A DNA stretch of 64,000 bases, taken from positions 102,453 through 166,452 of the forward strand of contig CAJINV010000025.1 in assembly GCA_905178155.1 (NCBI GenBank). Reading direction: 5' to 3'. The notes beneath the pieces were generated by a model, which searched no databases, was not told the DNA's origin, and saw only the letters and a list, made by a program, of their open reading frames with translations. Origin of the DNA: Amoebophrya sp. A120 (taxonomy: Eukaryota; Sar; Dinophyceae; Syndiniales; Amoebophryaceae). The first letter of the stretch is position 1. The number at the start of each line of letters is the position of its first letter. Shown here in pieces: positions 52,380 to 61,754 of this stretch. A program made the translations under genes and the position numbers.

Positions 52380-54632
52380 ATGTTCAGTGTAAGTGCAAAA
52401 ACTACGAACAATTTTGTTATCGCAGGCGCCTCCTATGTGGATAATTTTCGTGACGAAGCGAAAGGTCAGCTGGCCGCCGGTGGCGGTTTTAGCGGCACCG
52501 GTGGTAAATTTGAGGGTATCATGGAGAAGGGCCGGGGCAAAAACGCCGCGATGCAGGAAAAAGGCCAGTTTGCGAGGGGTAAGAACTACGCGGGACAGGA
52601 GAAGTATGGGAGTGTCAGAATTGAAATCGACAAAGTTGAAATAACTTGTAATGCATAAAATCGATACCAGTTGGAAGCCCAATTTCTAAGCGGTGCATGA
52701 GAAATTTCGGCACCGTCTAAATCCAGTTTGTCATGCTGTTTCGGGACAAAAGGCGTCTCTTGTCATGCTACTTTAGCAGCTCTATCACAGACCCCAAACA
52801 GGCTGCCAGTCGGCCTCACTTGCCATCCCTGCAAGAGAGGCACTTCATGCCTTACAGTTCATGCATGAGAAATTATTTCAACTTTGTCGATTTCAATCCT
52901 GACACTTCCATAAGAAGGGCGCGGACGCTCGGGCGAAGCAAAGCCAGATGAACAAAGAGATGGCGCTATCCTCTGCAAAAACGTGCCCACCCCAGAGTCA
53001 AGTTGGGAATCTAGCAACACAAATCTCGAAGTTTTAGGAGCTGTGCATGACAAGTTTTCCTCTTTCGTCTAGTGCTGGTTGGCATTGGAATCCGCATGAG
53101 GAAGCCATTGTCTCATCTCGTTTACAGCATTACAAAGTCCAAAACGCGAAGATTGGAAATGCCTCTCATGGAACTGCGCAATACAAATGTTCCTATCATA
53201 TTAATCATTGTGCCTTTGCATGGCAACTCTGTGGTGGGGACGTTTTTGCACAGGATAGGCGCCCGCGGGCGGCAAGCAGGCCGCTATGAAGGCGCAGAGC
53301 CAGGAGGGCTTAGCAAAGGGCAAGGCGATGCAGGACGTGGCCAGAACGGAGGGCGGGGGCCGCAACAAAGCCATGAACCAACAGATGGACAAACAGAACG
53401 CAATACGCAACGCAAATAAAAATTGGAAGCTCTGTAGGTCAGGAAGTGAAGCTCGTTTGTCATGTAGTTAGGTGAACAAGCACACGCAGCACACCGATAT
53501 GCTCCTGGATTGCACACAGAAGCATCACAGATTTTGCAAAAGCTTCGTACCTGATGCCTATTCCGCAGTATGAGAAGTAGGTCGATCTTTGTAGCGAGAA
53601 GACGAACTACGCAAGAACTACTTATTCTTGGCGTCCAGGTTGTGACTACATCACAGATTTTCATCCTTCGATCCAGAGGACGTAGCATGAATAAGCTGCA
53701 GGAGTTCTTCGCTTCGTTCTTCCAGACCCTCAGGCAACAACATATTTTCGATGCATACACAAAGGGCAAGCAGAAGGCGGGGCAGAAAGAGCAGGCGGCG
53801 CAATATCGAAATGAAAAATCCCCCTCCCCATATCAAAACGGAAATTTGTGATGCTGATTTGTGGTCACAAATCATCTTTGTCTTGTAGATAGGATCATGG
53901 GAGCCATTTGACGCATTCCAGAGCAAGTCTGTCATGCGCTTTCGACTACTGCAAGCCTGTTTGTCATGCGCAATTGCTAGCTTTCTGCATATCCAAACAG
54001 GCTGAGAAAATGCCGCCAAGCACTTTCTGCAAGACAGATCTGATTTGTGTACGCAAATCCAGCATCAGAAACTTCGTTTCGATATGAAGAGGGGGGATTT
54101 TTCCTCTCAATACGCAAGGGAAATACGCCGAAAACAACGCCTACAACGAGAACCTGGGCTGGGACAAAGCCGGAGGCTTGGATATGGGCAGCGGGGTATC
54201 CTATGTAAAAACGTCCCCACCCCAGAGCTGTTATGCGAATGCACAATGAGGACAGGAGTATCTGTAATGCGCATCTCCATGAGAGGCATTTCCAATCGTG
54301 TTTCGGCACTTGTATTTGTAATGCTGTAAACAGCATGAGAAATAAATGTCTTTCTCATGCGACTTCTCTTGCTAACCAGCACAACGCTGCAGATGGAAAC
54401 TTGTAATGCACAACTCCAAAAACTTGGGGATTTGTGTTGCAGACTTACCAACTTGACTATGGGGTGGGGACGTTTTTGCTCAGCATACGGGGCCTGGGCC
54501 GCCGGCGTAGACAGTACCATGGCCCAGCGGGGCGTCGATAAAGGTGCCTACGGAGATCCGCAGAGGGCCGCGCTGTGGGGCAAGGCACAGCCTGCTTACT
54601 ACGGGAAGTCGCAGTTTTCCGACGGATACTGA
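52380..54632 (+). CDS. Low-complexity Gly/Ala/Lys/Gln-rich protein, five introners
   Basis: Exons read YVDNFRDEAKGQLAAGGGFS, KGRGKNAAMQEKGQFARGKN, KKGADARAKQSQMNKEMAL, QSQEGLAKGKAMQDVARTEG, NKAMNQQMDKQNA, QGKYAENNAYNENLGWDKAG and GVDSTMAQRGVDKGAYGDPQ, ending AYYGKSQFSDGY. They join only after removing F2, C5, A21, D3 and C6. The start is uncertain: the ATG at 52380 gives an open frame, but ATGTTCAGT is followed by GTAAGTGC and 28 bases later by ATCGCAG, a possible 37-nt intron that would need an upstream start in another frame. Repeated GKxxAMQ-like motifs suggest a structural, disordered protein. No family recognised. Confidence 0.65.
52605..52912 (+). mobile_element. Introner F2 (family F)
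   Basis: TATGGGAGTGTCAGAATTGA..GATTTCAATCCTGACACTTCCATA; exact direct repeat AGAAG. Joins GQEK to KGADARAK. Confidence 0.94.
52977..53257 (+). mobile_element. Introner C5 (family C)
   Basis: TATCCTCTGCAAAAACGTGC..GGACGTTTTTGCACAGGATA; exact direct repeat GGCGC. Confidence 0.94.
53404..53757 (+). mobile_element. Introner A21 (family A, diverged)
   Basis: TACGCAACGCAAATAAAAAT..CTTCCAGACCCTCAGGC..CGATGCATA; flanks CGCAA/CACAA. Longest uninterrupted copy (354 bp). Confidence 0.75.
53804..54112 (+). mobile_element. Introner D3 (family D)
   Basis: TATCGAAATGAAAAATCCCC..GGATTTTTCCTCTCAATA; exact direct repeat CGCAA. Confidence 0.93.
54197..54487 (+). mobile_element. Introner C6 (family C)
   Basis: TATCCTATGTAAAAACGTCC..GGACGTTTTTGCTCAGCATA; exact direct repeat CGGGG. 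Joins DMGSG to AWAAGVD. Confidence 0.94.
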
Positions 54633-55737
54633 TCGGAGTAAAAGACAGGTGGTGTCTCTGGTCCATAATGGCACCTTTTGACGAAGATGATGAACAGTAC
54701 GCTTTTTACTGCACACAGAACAGGAAAGCTACCATATTTATTCACACGATGCGAAACAGAGTGGTATAAATCCAAAAATAACTACCGCCCAGGAGTGCCT
54801 GCTCCTGCCCTCAGAGTAAGTACTTACTTACCCGGCCTTGAAGATTTATATGTCGGCCGGCCTGTGCTTTTTGTTCAATAAGGGCTGCATGATGCGCGAA
54901 CATTTCTACAACGAAGGAGCGAGGCTACGCGGCAGCTTCCAAGCTTTGTTTTTGCGCGTGTTCTCCTACTGAAGATAACTACACTTCTCGTGCGGTCACT
55001 TTCGACGAGGATGTTCTAAGTTACTACTCGGTTCAGTAATCTGCCCGAAGTTCTTTCTTGGATCCTCGCCTGAAGCTGTATGAACAAAAAAGCTCTGGTG
55101 AAAAAGTACAACTAGAACTACACGTGCAAAATAACGCAAGGCTTTATTTTCCTTCTTCGGTTGGAGGTTGTGTTAGTTTTGTTTCTGACCTTCAGGATCA
55201 AAGCCAAAGGGTCTGTTTGATGCGATAAGTTTTCTGCAGCTCGTCCATTCTTGCTTCTGAAGGGTTTTGCTGGATAATTTTTCCCTTTGATAGAGCACAA
55301 CTTCGATCCGTGGCTGGCTTTGATTTCTGTGTTGCTAAAGCTGACTTCTTTTTCCGTTTTCCGTTCCGTCCTCCTTGTCGTCAGAGATCCTGCAGAAGTG
55401 CCTTGTGAATTTTGATTGTTCCTCTTGCGTCGCGCTCGCGAGTAGACCCCCGACGGTTATAGTTACAACCAGAGCTGCAGGAGCGCTAGTTGTCGGCTAA
55501 CATTGCGTTTTTGTAGCGGTGGACAGCGCAAAAATGGCAATCAAAAGTTAATAAAGGATGGCTCCCACTTCGGTCCGGTCGTTTTTCTTTACAGATGGAA
55601 TAGTGACCGTAACTGTGACTGTATTGCTGTCGCTCAGCTTCTTGTAGCTGGTCCAGGTCCACCGCACAGAGAATCTGGTCTTCGCGCCCGCAAAGGTGGC
55701 GCTGCAGGCACTGCTGCTTCTGCAGCGAAGAGCAACA
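54633..55737. other. No gene seen
   Basis: AT-rich; a GTAAGTACTTACTTAC word at 54817. The histidine-phosphatase frame is open upstream to 55503, but its first ATG is at 55738. Confidence 0.45.
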
Positions 55738-56439
55738 TGATGAAGACAGCGGGCGAGAAGAAGCAGCAGCAGCAGGCCTACCGCATCTACTTCCTTCGCC
55801 ATGCGGAGAGCGCCAATAATGCGCGGGCGGAGGGCGAGACAAGGAACTGCGACCCCGGACTGACGGCTCTGGGAGAGCAGCAGCAGGAGGCCCTCGCCCG
55901 CGCTTTGCTGCAGAATAATGTAGAAGTCAGATCTGGCAGTGGCAGTGGTGCCGTGAAGGAGCAGTCGACGGGTTTGTTCCCCTTCTCCCGCATTCTCGTG
56001 TCGCCCATGACGCGGACGCTCCGGACCTATCAAATGCAAATATGTCTGGGTCTGATAGAAGTTTGCTGCAACTTGTGATGCGGATTCTAGAATAGGCAGA
56101 AAGAAAGACTTGTATTGCAGGGGGGCCAAAAGCTGCCCGTTTCTTGCTACTTACGCACATAGAGACTTTCTCATGCAGGACAGGCATCTTCAGGAAGCCT
56201 GCGCAAAACCTGTAATGCTTCTGCATGTTGCACTAGAGAGAGAGACCAGTTATCTGTGACCGAAAAGATGCATGACAAACTCCTGAACCTGCAGCACCCA
56301 TCCAGCCCCAGACATTTTTGCAATGCATAGAACCGCGAGCAGCCTGATCCGCCACACTGTCGAACACGCAGGCGGGCCTGAAGAACCCTATGACGTTAAT
56401 AATTTCCATTTCCTTTCCCGAGAAGGCAGTATAGTATAG
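55738..56439 (+). pseudogene. Histidine-phosphatase (phosphoglycerate-mutase superfamily) gene, 3' truncated
   Basis: MMKTAGEKK start, then YRIYFLRHAESANN with the RHG-type catalytic His, DPGLTALGEQQQEALARALL and ILVSPMTRTLRT (the family SPxxRTxxT motif). After introner A22 it continues ASSLIRHTVEHAGGPEE and runs into a 40-bp dispersed repeat (56403-56442), stopping at 56439. The second half of the fold, including the second catalytic His, is missing. Either the rest lies beyond an unseen intron, or a repeat insertion has cut the gene. Confidence 0.65.
56028..56329 (+). mobile_element. Introner A22 (family A)
   Basis: TATCAAATGCAAATATGTCT..ACATTTTTGCAATGCATA; direct repeat GGACC/GAACC. Joins TLRT to ASSLIRH. 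Confidence 0.88.
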
Positions 56440-56442
56440 TAA
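56403..56442 (+). repeat. 40-bp dispersed repeat, copy 1
   Basis: Identical to 59426-59465; contains CCCGAGAAGGCAGTATAGTA. Marks the point where the phosphatase gene loses its homology. Confidence 0.9.
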
Positions 56443-56689
56443 CAATAGGCGTGGGCCTGCGGGCCTAAATTCCGGTGGGTTGGTCGGTCGGTTGGTTGGT
56501 TTTGGACAGACGACATGTGACCGAACCCGCTGCATTGTGTTTTGTGTTTTTCTGAGATTCATCCACTACTACTGTTGAAACTACCTACCTACCCACCTAC
56601 CTGGCGTCCTTTCCTATGCATTGTAGTACCGTGATCGCACCGACCCACCTACCTACCTATCCCTTTCCACCCAGAGACAGCTGGTCACG

Positions 56690-56998
56690 CCTACCGGCCT
56701 ACCCACCCACCAGCCTGGTTGGTGGGTGGGGCGAGGGAGCGTGCGCTGCCTATTGGCCACGCCTACCGACCTACCCACCCACCTCGCTGGTGGGTGGGTG
56801 GGGCCGGCGAGGGAGTGCGCGCTGCCTATTGGCCACACCTACCGACCTACCCACCCACCTTGCTGGTGGGTGGGTGGGGCCGGCGAGGGAGTGCGCGCTG
56901 CCTATTGGCCACACCTACCGACCTACCCACCCACCTTGCTGGTGGGTGGGTGGGGCCGGCGAGGGAGTGCGCGCTGCCTATTGGCCACACCTACCGAA
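56690..56998. repeat. 78-bp tandem repeat with hairpin arms
   Basis: About 3.5 copies of a 78-bp unit starting CCTATTGGCCACACCTACCG. Each unit holds CCCACCCACC and GGTGGGTGGG arms that can pair. Preceded by CTAC-rich sequence (56580-56700) and followed by a run of 14 G at 57035. Confidence 0.9.
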
Positions 56999-57205
56999 GC
57001 TGAAGATGAAGACACTGATCAGCATGACAATGATGGGGGGGGGGGGGGCCTCGCGGCCGTGTCTCTAATTCCTCGCGCTAGTCCCTGGCCCTAATCCCTA
57101 TCTCTATAGAGTGATTATCTCTAATAATTCCCGATCTCCCGCTCTCCCTTTCATCTTTCTTATCCTGAATATCTCTAGATATCTATATCTGATCCCTGTC
57201 GCCCG

Positions 57206-57363
57206 GATCCTCGGCTCCGAGGATCCCTGCTTTCGGCCGACGCGAAAACAGGGATCCTGAGCTCCGAGGATCCCTGTTTTCGGCTGACGCGAAAACAGGG
57301 ATCCAACCGCCACCATCAGGTCGGAGGATCCCTGTTGTTGTGGGCGCGAAAACAGGGATCCTC
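57206..57363. repeat. Three palindromic BamHI-site repeats
   Basis: Three copies of a perfect or near-perfect inverted repeat, GGATCCCTGTTTTCG facing CGAAAACAGGGATCC, with a 3-5 base loop, at about 57221, 57266 and 57327. These would form 15-bp hairpins in DNA or RNA. Confidence 0.9.
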
Positions 57364-57417
57364 GTGCGTGATGTTTAGGACAGACAGATTCTCGGTGGGT
57401 ATGACTCTAAGTGTTTA

Positions 57418-57535
57418 TGCGTGACAAACTTCATCTTCATTACGCGGCTTTTTATGCATGACAAAATCAAACAAGAAGCATACTCATGCATGACAAATTC
57501 AACCACGCGTGACGCTTGCGCATGACAGATTCAAT
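57418..57535. repeat. Cluster of GCATGACAAA words, introner debris
   Basis: GCGTGACAAA, GCATGACAAA (twice) and GCATGACAGA in 120 bp without terminal inverted repeats. Lies just past the 3' end of the minus-strand zinc-cluster gene. Confidence 0.5.
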
Positions 57536-57549
57536 ATTGTCTGTGGAGA

Positions 57550-58436
57550 TCACGCACAGTAATAGAAATGTCGGCAGAGGTCTTGCTTGGGATATTGTCG
57601 GCGCCGGGCCTCGACGACGCGCCCGAGCGCTTCGTTGATTGTGTCCGCGTTTCGAATATCGAAGCAGGCGGACTTCGCGTCGATCGCAATCTGCGGATTC
57701 AAACGGAGATACACGCAGAGCCGCCACCCAAAGTACGCGTCTAGGATCATCCGCTCCCAGTAGTCCAAATCCCACGACACCTCCTCGGGCTCGTATTGCA
57801 GCCCGAGCTTTTTCAGTTCCTCCTTCTTCATGAACTCCCTAATGCTGGCCGCCCCAAGTTTTGTTTTTGTTGCGATTCCGCACTGTGTTATGCAACGCAA
57901 AAATATCGCGCTCGTGGCTGTGGAAACGCAAGCGCGAAGAGGAAGAAAGGGCACGTGAGAAGGCATAGGGGGACGCCGGCCTTGTCACGTGTTTCTTTTC
58001 TCCAAGCTTGCCAGCCGCCCTGCGGAATATTTTTGCATGGCGTACGCATGTCCGCATGCAGTTGGTACAAATAATCCACGCGCACACCCTTATGGCTGTT
58101 AACCAGCCAGACAGCCGGACCGGGGGAGCCTTCGCCGGGGTCTTTTTTACTTTTGTTTCCACTGGGGTCGAGGAGCACGCGCTCGGGGACGCAAACGTGC
58201 GTCCCTGAATCGTTTACGCAGTAGTTCGGATAGACGTACGTCCTGCATTTCTTGTCGTTGCATCTCCGCAAGACAATTTCGAAGTTCTCCACACCGCGCG
58301 CGCCCCATGCTTCTACTTTTACTGCCTTGTCCCGCACGTGCGTGGCGCCTCCACACAAGGGGCACACGACGCCTCCCTCCTCGGGTTCTTTCTTTGGCCG
58401 CCCGCGCCGCCGCGTCCTTCCCGCCTCTTGTTCCAT
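57550..58436 (-). CDS. Zinc-cluster protein resembling CxC domains of KDZ-type transposase genes
   Basis: Exon 1 is 58436 down to about 58045, exon 2 about 57888 down to 57550, split by introner B7. The start MEQEAGRTRRRGRPKK contains an AT-hook. Next come VVCPLCGGATHV, a long strand region, RRCNDKKCRTYVYPNYCVND with the second Cys pair, and VDYLYQLHADMR. Exon 2 reads QCGIATKTKLGAASIREFMK and ends QYPKQDLCRHFYYCA. The C..C / CRTYxYPNY pattern resembles the CxC cysteine clusters next to KDZ transposases, so a mobile-element origin is possible; no DDE domain is present. Confidence 0.55.
57889..58044 (-). mobile_element. Introner B7 in a minus-strand gene (family B)
   Basis: Plus-strand ends TATGCAACGCAAAAATATCG and AATATTTTTGCATGGCGTA. 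No exact direct repeat and no TTTGTNATGC words: an old or distinct member. Confidence 0.75.
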
Positions 58437-59214
58437 TTTTTTTGCGAATTTACTTGACCGCGCACTCGACCACGAAAGACCTCTACGAAATTCTTACAAA
58501 ATAAGGCGGAGCTGCTGAATTCTGACTATAGGAACTGCTGGGGTCGCTGCTGTTTGAAAAAAATACTTTTTTGGTTGCTGGCGTTATTCTGGTAGAAAGG
58601 GAAATGGGTGGGTGGATTGGAATTGATCTCAGCCTCCGCGCGGGGAATTTTGGTGTGGGTAGCTAGGCTTCGTGGGGACGCCTTTTTTCTCGTGTAGCTC
58701 GTAATGCTGCAGCGGTAGTGCGAGTAGCGCAGTGTCGCTTTTCGTTGTTGGAAGAAAACTGCGATGCGGGTGAGCGTAACGCGGGCTTTTTATCTCGATC
58801 TTTTTTTCGAAGATTTCTTCTCGCCCATTGATGGCGTGTAGATGCTGAGGCGTTCTTCCTTTTTTGCGCGATGTAAGTGCAGGCCCTTCTTTACGAGCAC
58901 TACTTCTACCTACCCCGGCTACCTACCTGCCTACCTACTTTCCCACCGACCCTCCTACCTCTCCTTTCCTTCCGCGCCTCCCCGCGGCTGGTGTTCTGGT
59001 TGCAAACCTGTGGGCATGGCTGTAGACCTGCCGCGCGGGGGCAATTTTTTTTGCTGACCCGACCGGCCGGAGGGGTCGGTAGTGACCCGGACCGCCCTAC
59101 CAGCCAGACTCGCGCTGGCGCAGCGTCTCGATGGGCGTACCTTCTAAACCGCCACCCCGGCCCGGCGGCCCGGTTAGGAAGTGCGCAGCTAGCTGTGCGG
59201 ACTTTGCACCACAG

Positions 59215-59423
59215 AACGAGTCCAGGTAGACTCGTTCCTGTGCGGCCTTTATCAGCATTACAAACTGCGTTTCGGGTGCACTTTGGAATGCGGATTTTAG
59301 AACACAGAACGAGTTCAGGTGGACTCGTTCCTGTGCGGCCTCTAGCAGCATTACAAACTGCGTTTCGGGTGCGCTTTGTGATGCGGATTTTTGGAGCACA
59401 GAACGAGTCCAGGTGGACTCGTT
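59215..59423. repeat. 93-bp tandem repeat with 22-bp palindromes
   Basis: Palindrome AACGAGTCCAGGTGGACTCG+TT at 59215 (one mismatch), 59308 (one mismatch) and 59402 (perfect), spaced 93 and 94 bp. Between them lie introner-like words (GCATTACAAACTGCG, TGATGCGGATTT). Confidence 0.88.
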
Positions 59424-59425
59424 CC

Positions 59426-59465
59426 TTTCCATTTCCTTTCCCGAGAAGGCAGTATAGTATAGTAA
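59426..59465 (+). repeat. 40-bp dispersed repeat, copy 2
   Basis: Identical to 56403-56442; directly follows the last 22-bp palindrome. Confidence 0.9.
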
Positions 59466-59613
59466 GTAAGTATCCACCGTCTGGAGGTGTCTGCAGTGTC
59501 TGTTGTGCAGCTCATGGTGCGGCAGTAATCACTACTTCTGCACCGTACTATATTGACTCAAAAACTCTGTTCCTGTTGGCATTGGCTGTTGGCTACAAAT
59601 TGAAAAAGTGAGC

Positions 59614-61588
59614 ATGAAAAGATTTTTGCTGGACGTGGACCTGGAAATGGAATCTGTTCAACCTCATACATCCCCGCTGGCACCGACGACCGTGGAGCCG
59701 CTATTGTGCGAAGAGGGTGGTATATGAGAGTGCACAACTACTCGTCTTGCTCCCTCTCATTTGTATTTTTGCATGAACAGCAATACAAATGACACCACCG
59801 CACCTGGAGCCTCTGCATGGCAAATTCAACATGGGCCTAGTGTAGTACTGTTTGGGCTTCCGGAATCTGTCATGCAAACAGCGCCAAAAGGCAGCAGCTG
59901 GATTTGGCGTTTTGCATGACAAAGGAAAGGAAGGGGTAGTAGTTGTGTACTTTCATAGGGCATTTTCGAGGGTGACCGCAGCCTCTCCGCGGCGGAGCGG
60001 CAGATGCAGTTCGAGAACGAGGGGGGTGTAGTCGGCGGCAGTGCGGCTAGTACAACCGTCAAACGTGGGCTCAGCAAGGAGGAAATGGTAAATGTCGTGT
60101 TTGGGGAGACTGTATCACAAGAAGAAGTGTTAACGTTAAACGGAATTTGTGATGCACTAATGCATCACAAAACGTGCCCAAGTTTGTCATGCATAACATG
60201 CATACCAGGCAAAAATTATCATGCATTTTTGCAATCTATGAAAACCGTTAACGTTAGCACTTTTTTGTTTGACAGACTGCTCCCGCCTCTTCGTCTTGGT
60301 CTTGGAATCCACTGCTGAATCACGCCTTTCTCGCGGAGCACATGTGGATATGACAGCGCACAACTCGCCCTCATTTGTATAGCATGAATGGCAATACAAG
60401 CATCAGCAAGAGTGCCGGTTTTGCATGACAAATTTGCACTGGAGTGTAGTGCTATTTGGGCTGCCAGAACTTGTCATGCAAACAGTGCCAAGAGGCAAAG
60501 GGTGGGTTGGGTATTTTGCATGACAAATGAGGGGGAGGGGGAGTTGTGCACTGTCATAGTGGAGTCGCACTGGCATCACCTTGCTGACCGCACCAGACGC
60601 CGCACGACTGTCGGTCCGCTTTTACCGGAATGAATTCGACGACGCGTCTGGTACAGGAATAAAAACTAGCGATGATGCCGACGGGCCGCCTGGGTGGTGG
60701 GTTGGAGGCCGCGAGAGCCCGGACTATGAATTGCAAATATGTCTGGGTCTGGAAGAATACAAACCTGTGATGCGCATTTCGGAACACAGAAAAATCTGTC
60801 ATGCATAGGTTGCACAAGCTGCCCACTTTCTGTCACCAAAGTGAGGGATTTGTCATGCGGATTCGGCATTGCGGAAGCTTCTCGAAACCTGTGATGCTAG
60901 AGCTTCCATGCCAGACCTTCTATGTCATGCAAAAACAGCATGACTCTTCCAGACCAGACCCAGACATTTTTACATTTGATATACCACCATTGCCAGCAAC
61001 TCCACACGTTGTTCACGAGGCCGTCTTTGCCTTCCGCCACCGCTATCCAAAGTTTGACGCGCTCTACTTCCTCTTCCGGGCTGCTGCTTCGCGCATCCTC
61101 ACCTTACCCGGTTTTCTGTGCCTTCCAGACGTTGAGGCGCTCCATTGTCACCGATGTCGAAACCGCCAGTCGCGGCGGGAAAAACCGGCCGCTGGAAAGC
61201 TGGGAAGAGGTGGAAAAGCACCACCTGAAAATTCCCACGCTGGACAACTACAAGCGGCCGAAAAACGCCCCGCTGCCGACGGAACTGACGAGAGCCGATT
61301 ACCATCAGTTCATGCGGGGAAAGCCGCGTCGGTGGCAGCAGCAAACGGTTTGTCCGGCGGTAGGCGCGGCGTTGATCTGCTTCACGTTTTGCGAGATGGC
61401 CTACGCCATGTTCAAACTGAAACCGGACGACTTCGATTGGATCGAGGAGGAGAGAGCACGCGCCAGAGCCGCCCGAGAGCGGATCGACCTCGAATTGCGG
61501 AGGCGCGAAAAGGAATCGAANGTTCTAACGCCCAGGTATTGGCAGAGGCTAAATCTGTTCTAACGCCGACCCGCCAGGAGTTAAATGG

Positions 61589-61620
<32 letters not shown>

Positions 61621-61754
61621 GCATGACAGAAAAAAACGTCTCTTGGGCAATGTGCATGACAGATTTAGGAGTCATGCCAGACAAGCATGACAAACATGCA
61701 TTCTTCCAGACCCAGACATTTTTACAGTTGATAGTGGAAAGATACGTGTCATAA
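59614..61754 (+). CDS. Protein with one membrane segment and coiled coil, unknown; five introners
   Basis: MKRFLLDVDLEMESVQ start. Exons joined across H1, I1, H2 and A23 read EEGGIFEGDRSLSAAERQMQ, MVNVVFGETAPASSSWSWNP, NHAFLAEHMWSRTGITLLTA and RLSVRFYRNEFDDASGTG. After A23 the coding-like text is VVHEAVFAFRHRYPKFDALY in one frame, then IVTDVETASRGGKNRPLESW, KIPTLDNYKRPKNAPLPTE, a hydrophobic segment (VGAALICFTFCEMAYAMF) and a charged coil (RARAARERIDLELRRREKES) in the next frame; a short intron or an error must lie near 61100. The single ambiguous base (n) at 61521 again shifts the frame (then SNAQVLAEAKSVLTPTRQEL). The end comes after half-introner A24. The organisation suggests an organelle inner-membrane subunit, but that is a guess. 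Confidence 0.6.
59723..59957 (+). mobile_element. Introner H1 (family H)
   Basis: TATGAGAGTGCACAACTACT..AGTAGTTGTGTACTTTCATA; imperfect flanks around GGG. Joins LLCEEGG to IFEGDRS. Confidence 0.88.
60113..60274 (+). mobile_element. Introner I1 (family I, single copy here)
   Basis: TATCACAAGAAGAAGTGTTA with ACGTTAAACGG, mirrored by CCGTTAACGTTAGCAC..TTTGACA; exact direct repeat GACTG. Joins VVFGET to APASSSW. Confidence 0.88.
60349..60558 (+). mobile_element. Introner H2 (family H)
   Basis: TATGACAGCGCACAACTCGC..GAGTTGTGCACTGTCATA; exact direct repeat GTGGA. Joins AEHMW to SRTGITL. Confidence 0.92.
60725..60981 (+). mobile_element. Introner A23 (family A)
   Basis: TATGAATTGCAAATATGTCT..ATTTTTACATTTGATA; closely related in its body to A9 (shared TGTCACCAAA and GCATTGCGGAAGCTTCTCGA). 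No direct repeat. Confidence 0.88.
61589..61619 (+). repeat. TAC microsatellite
   Basis: About ten TAC units replacing the 5' half of the following introner. Confidence 0.95.
61620..61733 (+). mobile_element. Introner A24, 3' half only (family A)
   Basis: Body closely like A12 (GCATGACAGATTT, GTCATGCCAGACAAGCATGA) and normal 3' end TTCCAGACCCAGACATTTTT..GTTGATA, but no 5' terminus; it begins at the TAC run. Confidence 0.85.

Larger units (their letters stand above)
58437..59613. other. Intergenic with repeats, no gene seen
   Basis: CTAC/CTGC-rich sequence at 58900-58970. The palindromic tandem repeat at 59215-59423 and the second copy of the 40-bp repeat are listed separately. Confidence 0.45.

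Noticed and set aside
56690-57363. CRISPR-like array
   Set aside because: Repeats are tandem or palindromic without unique spacers of constant length, and the genome is eukaryotic.
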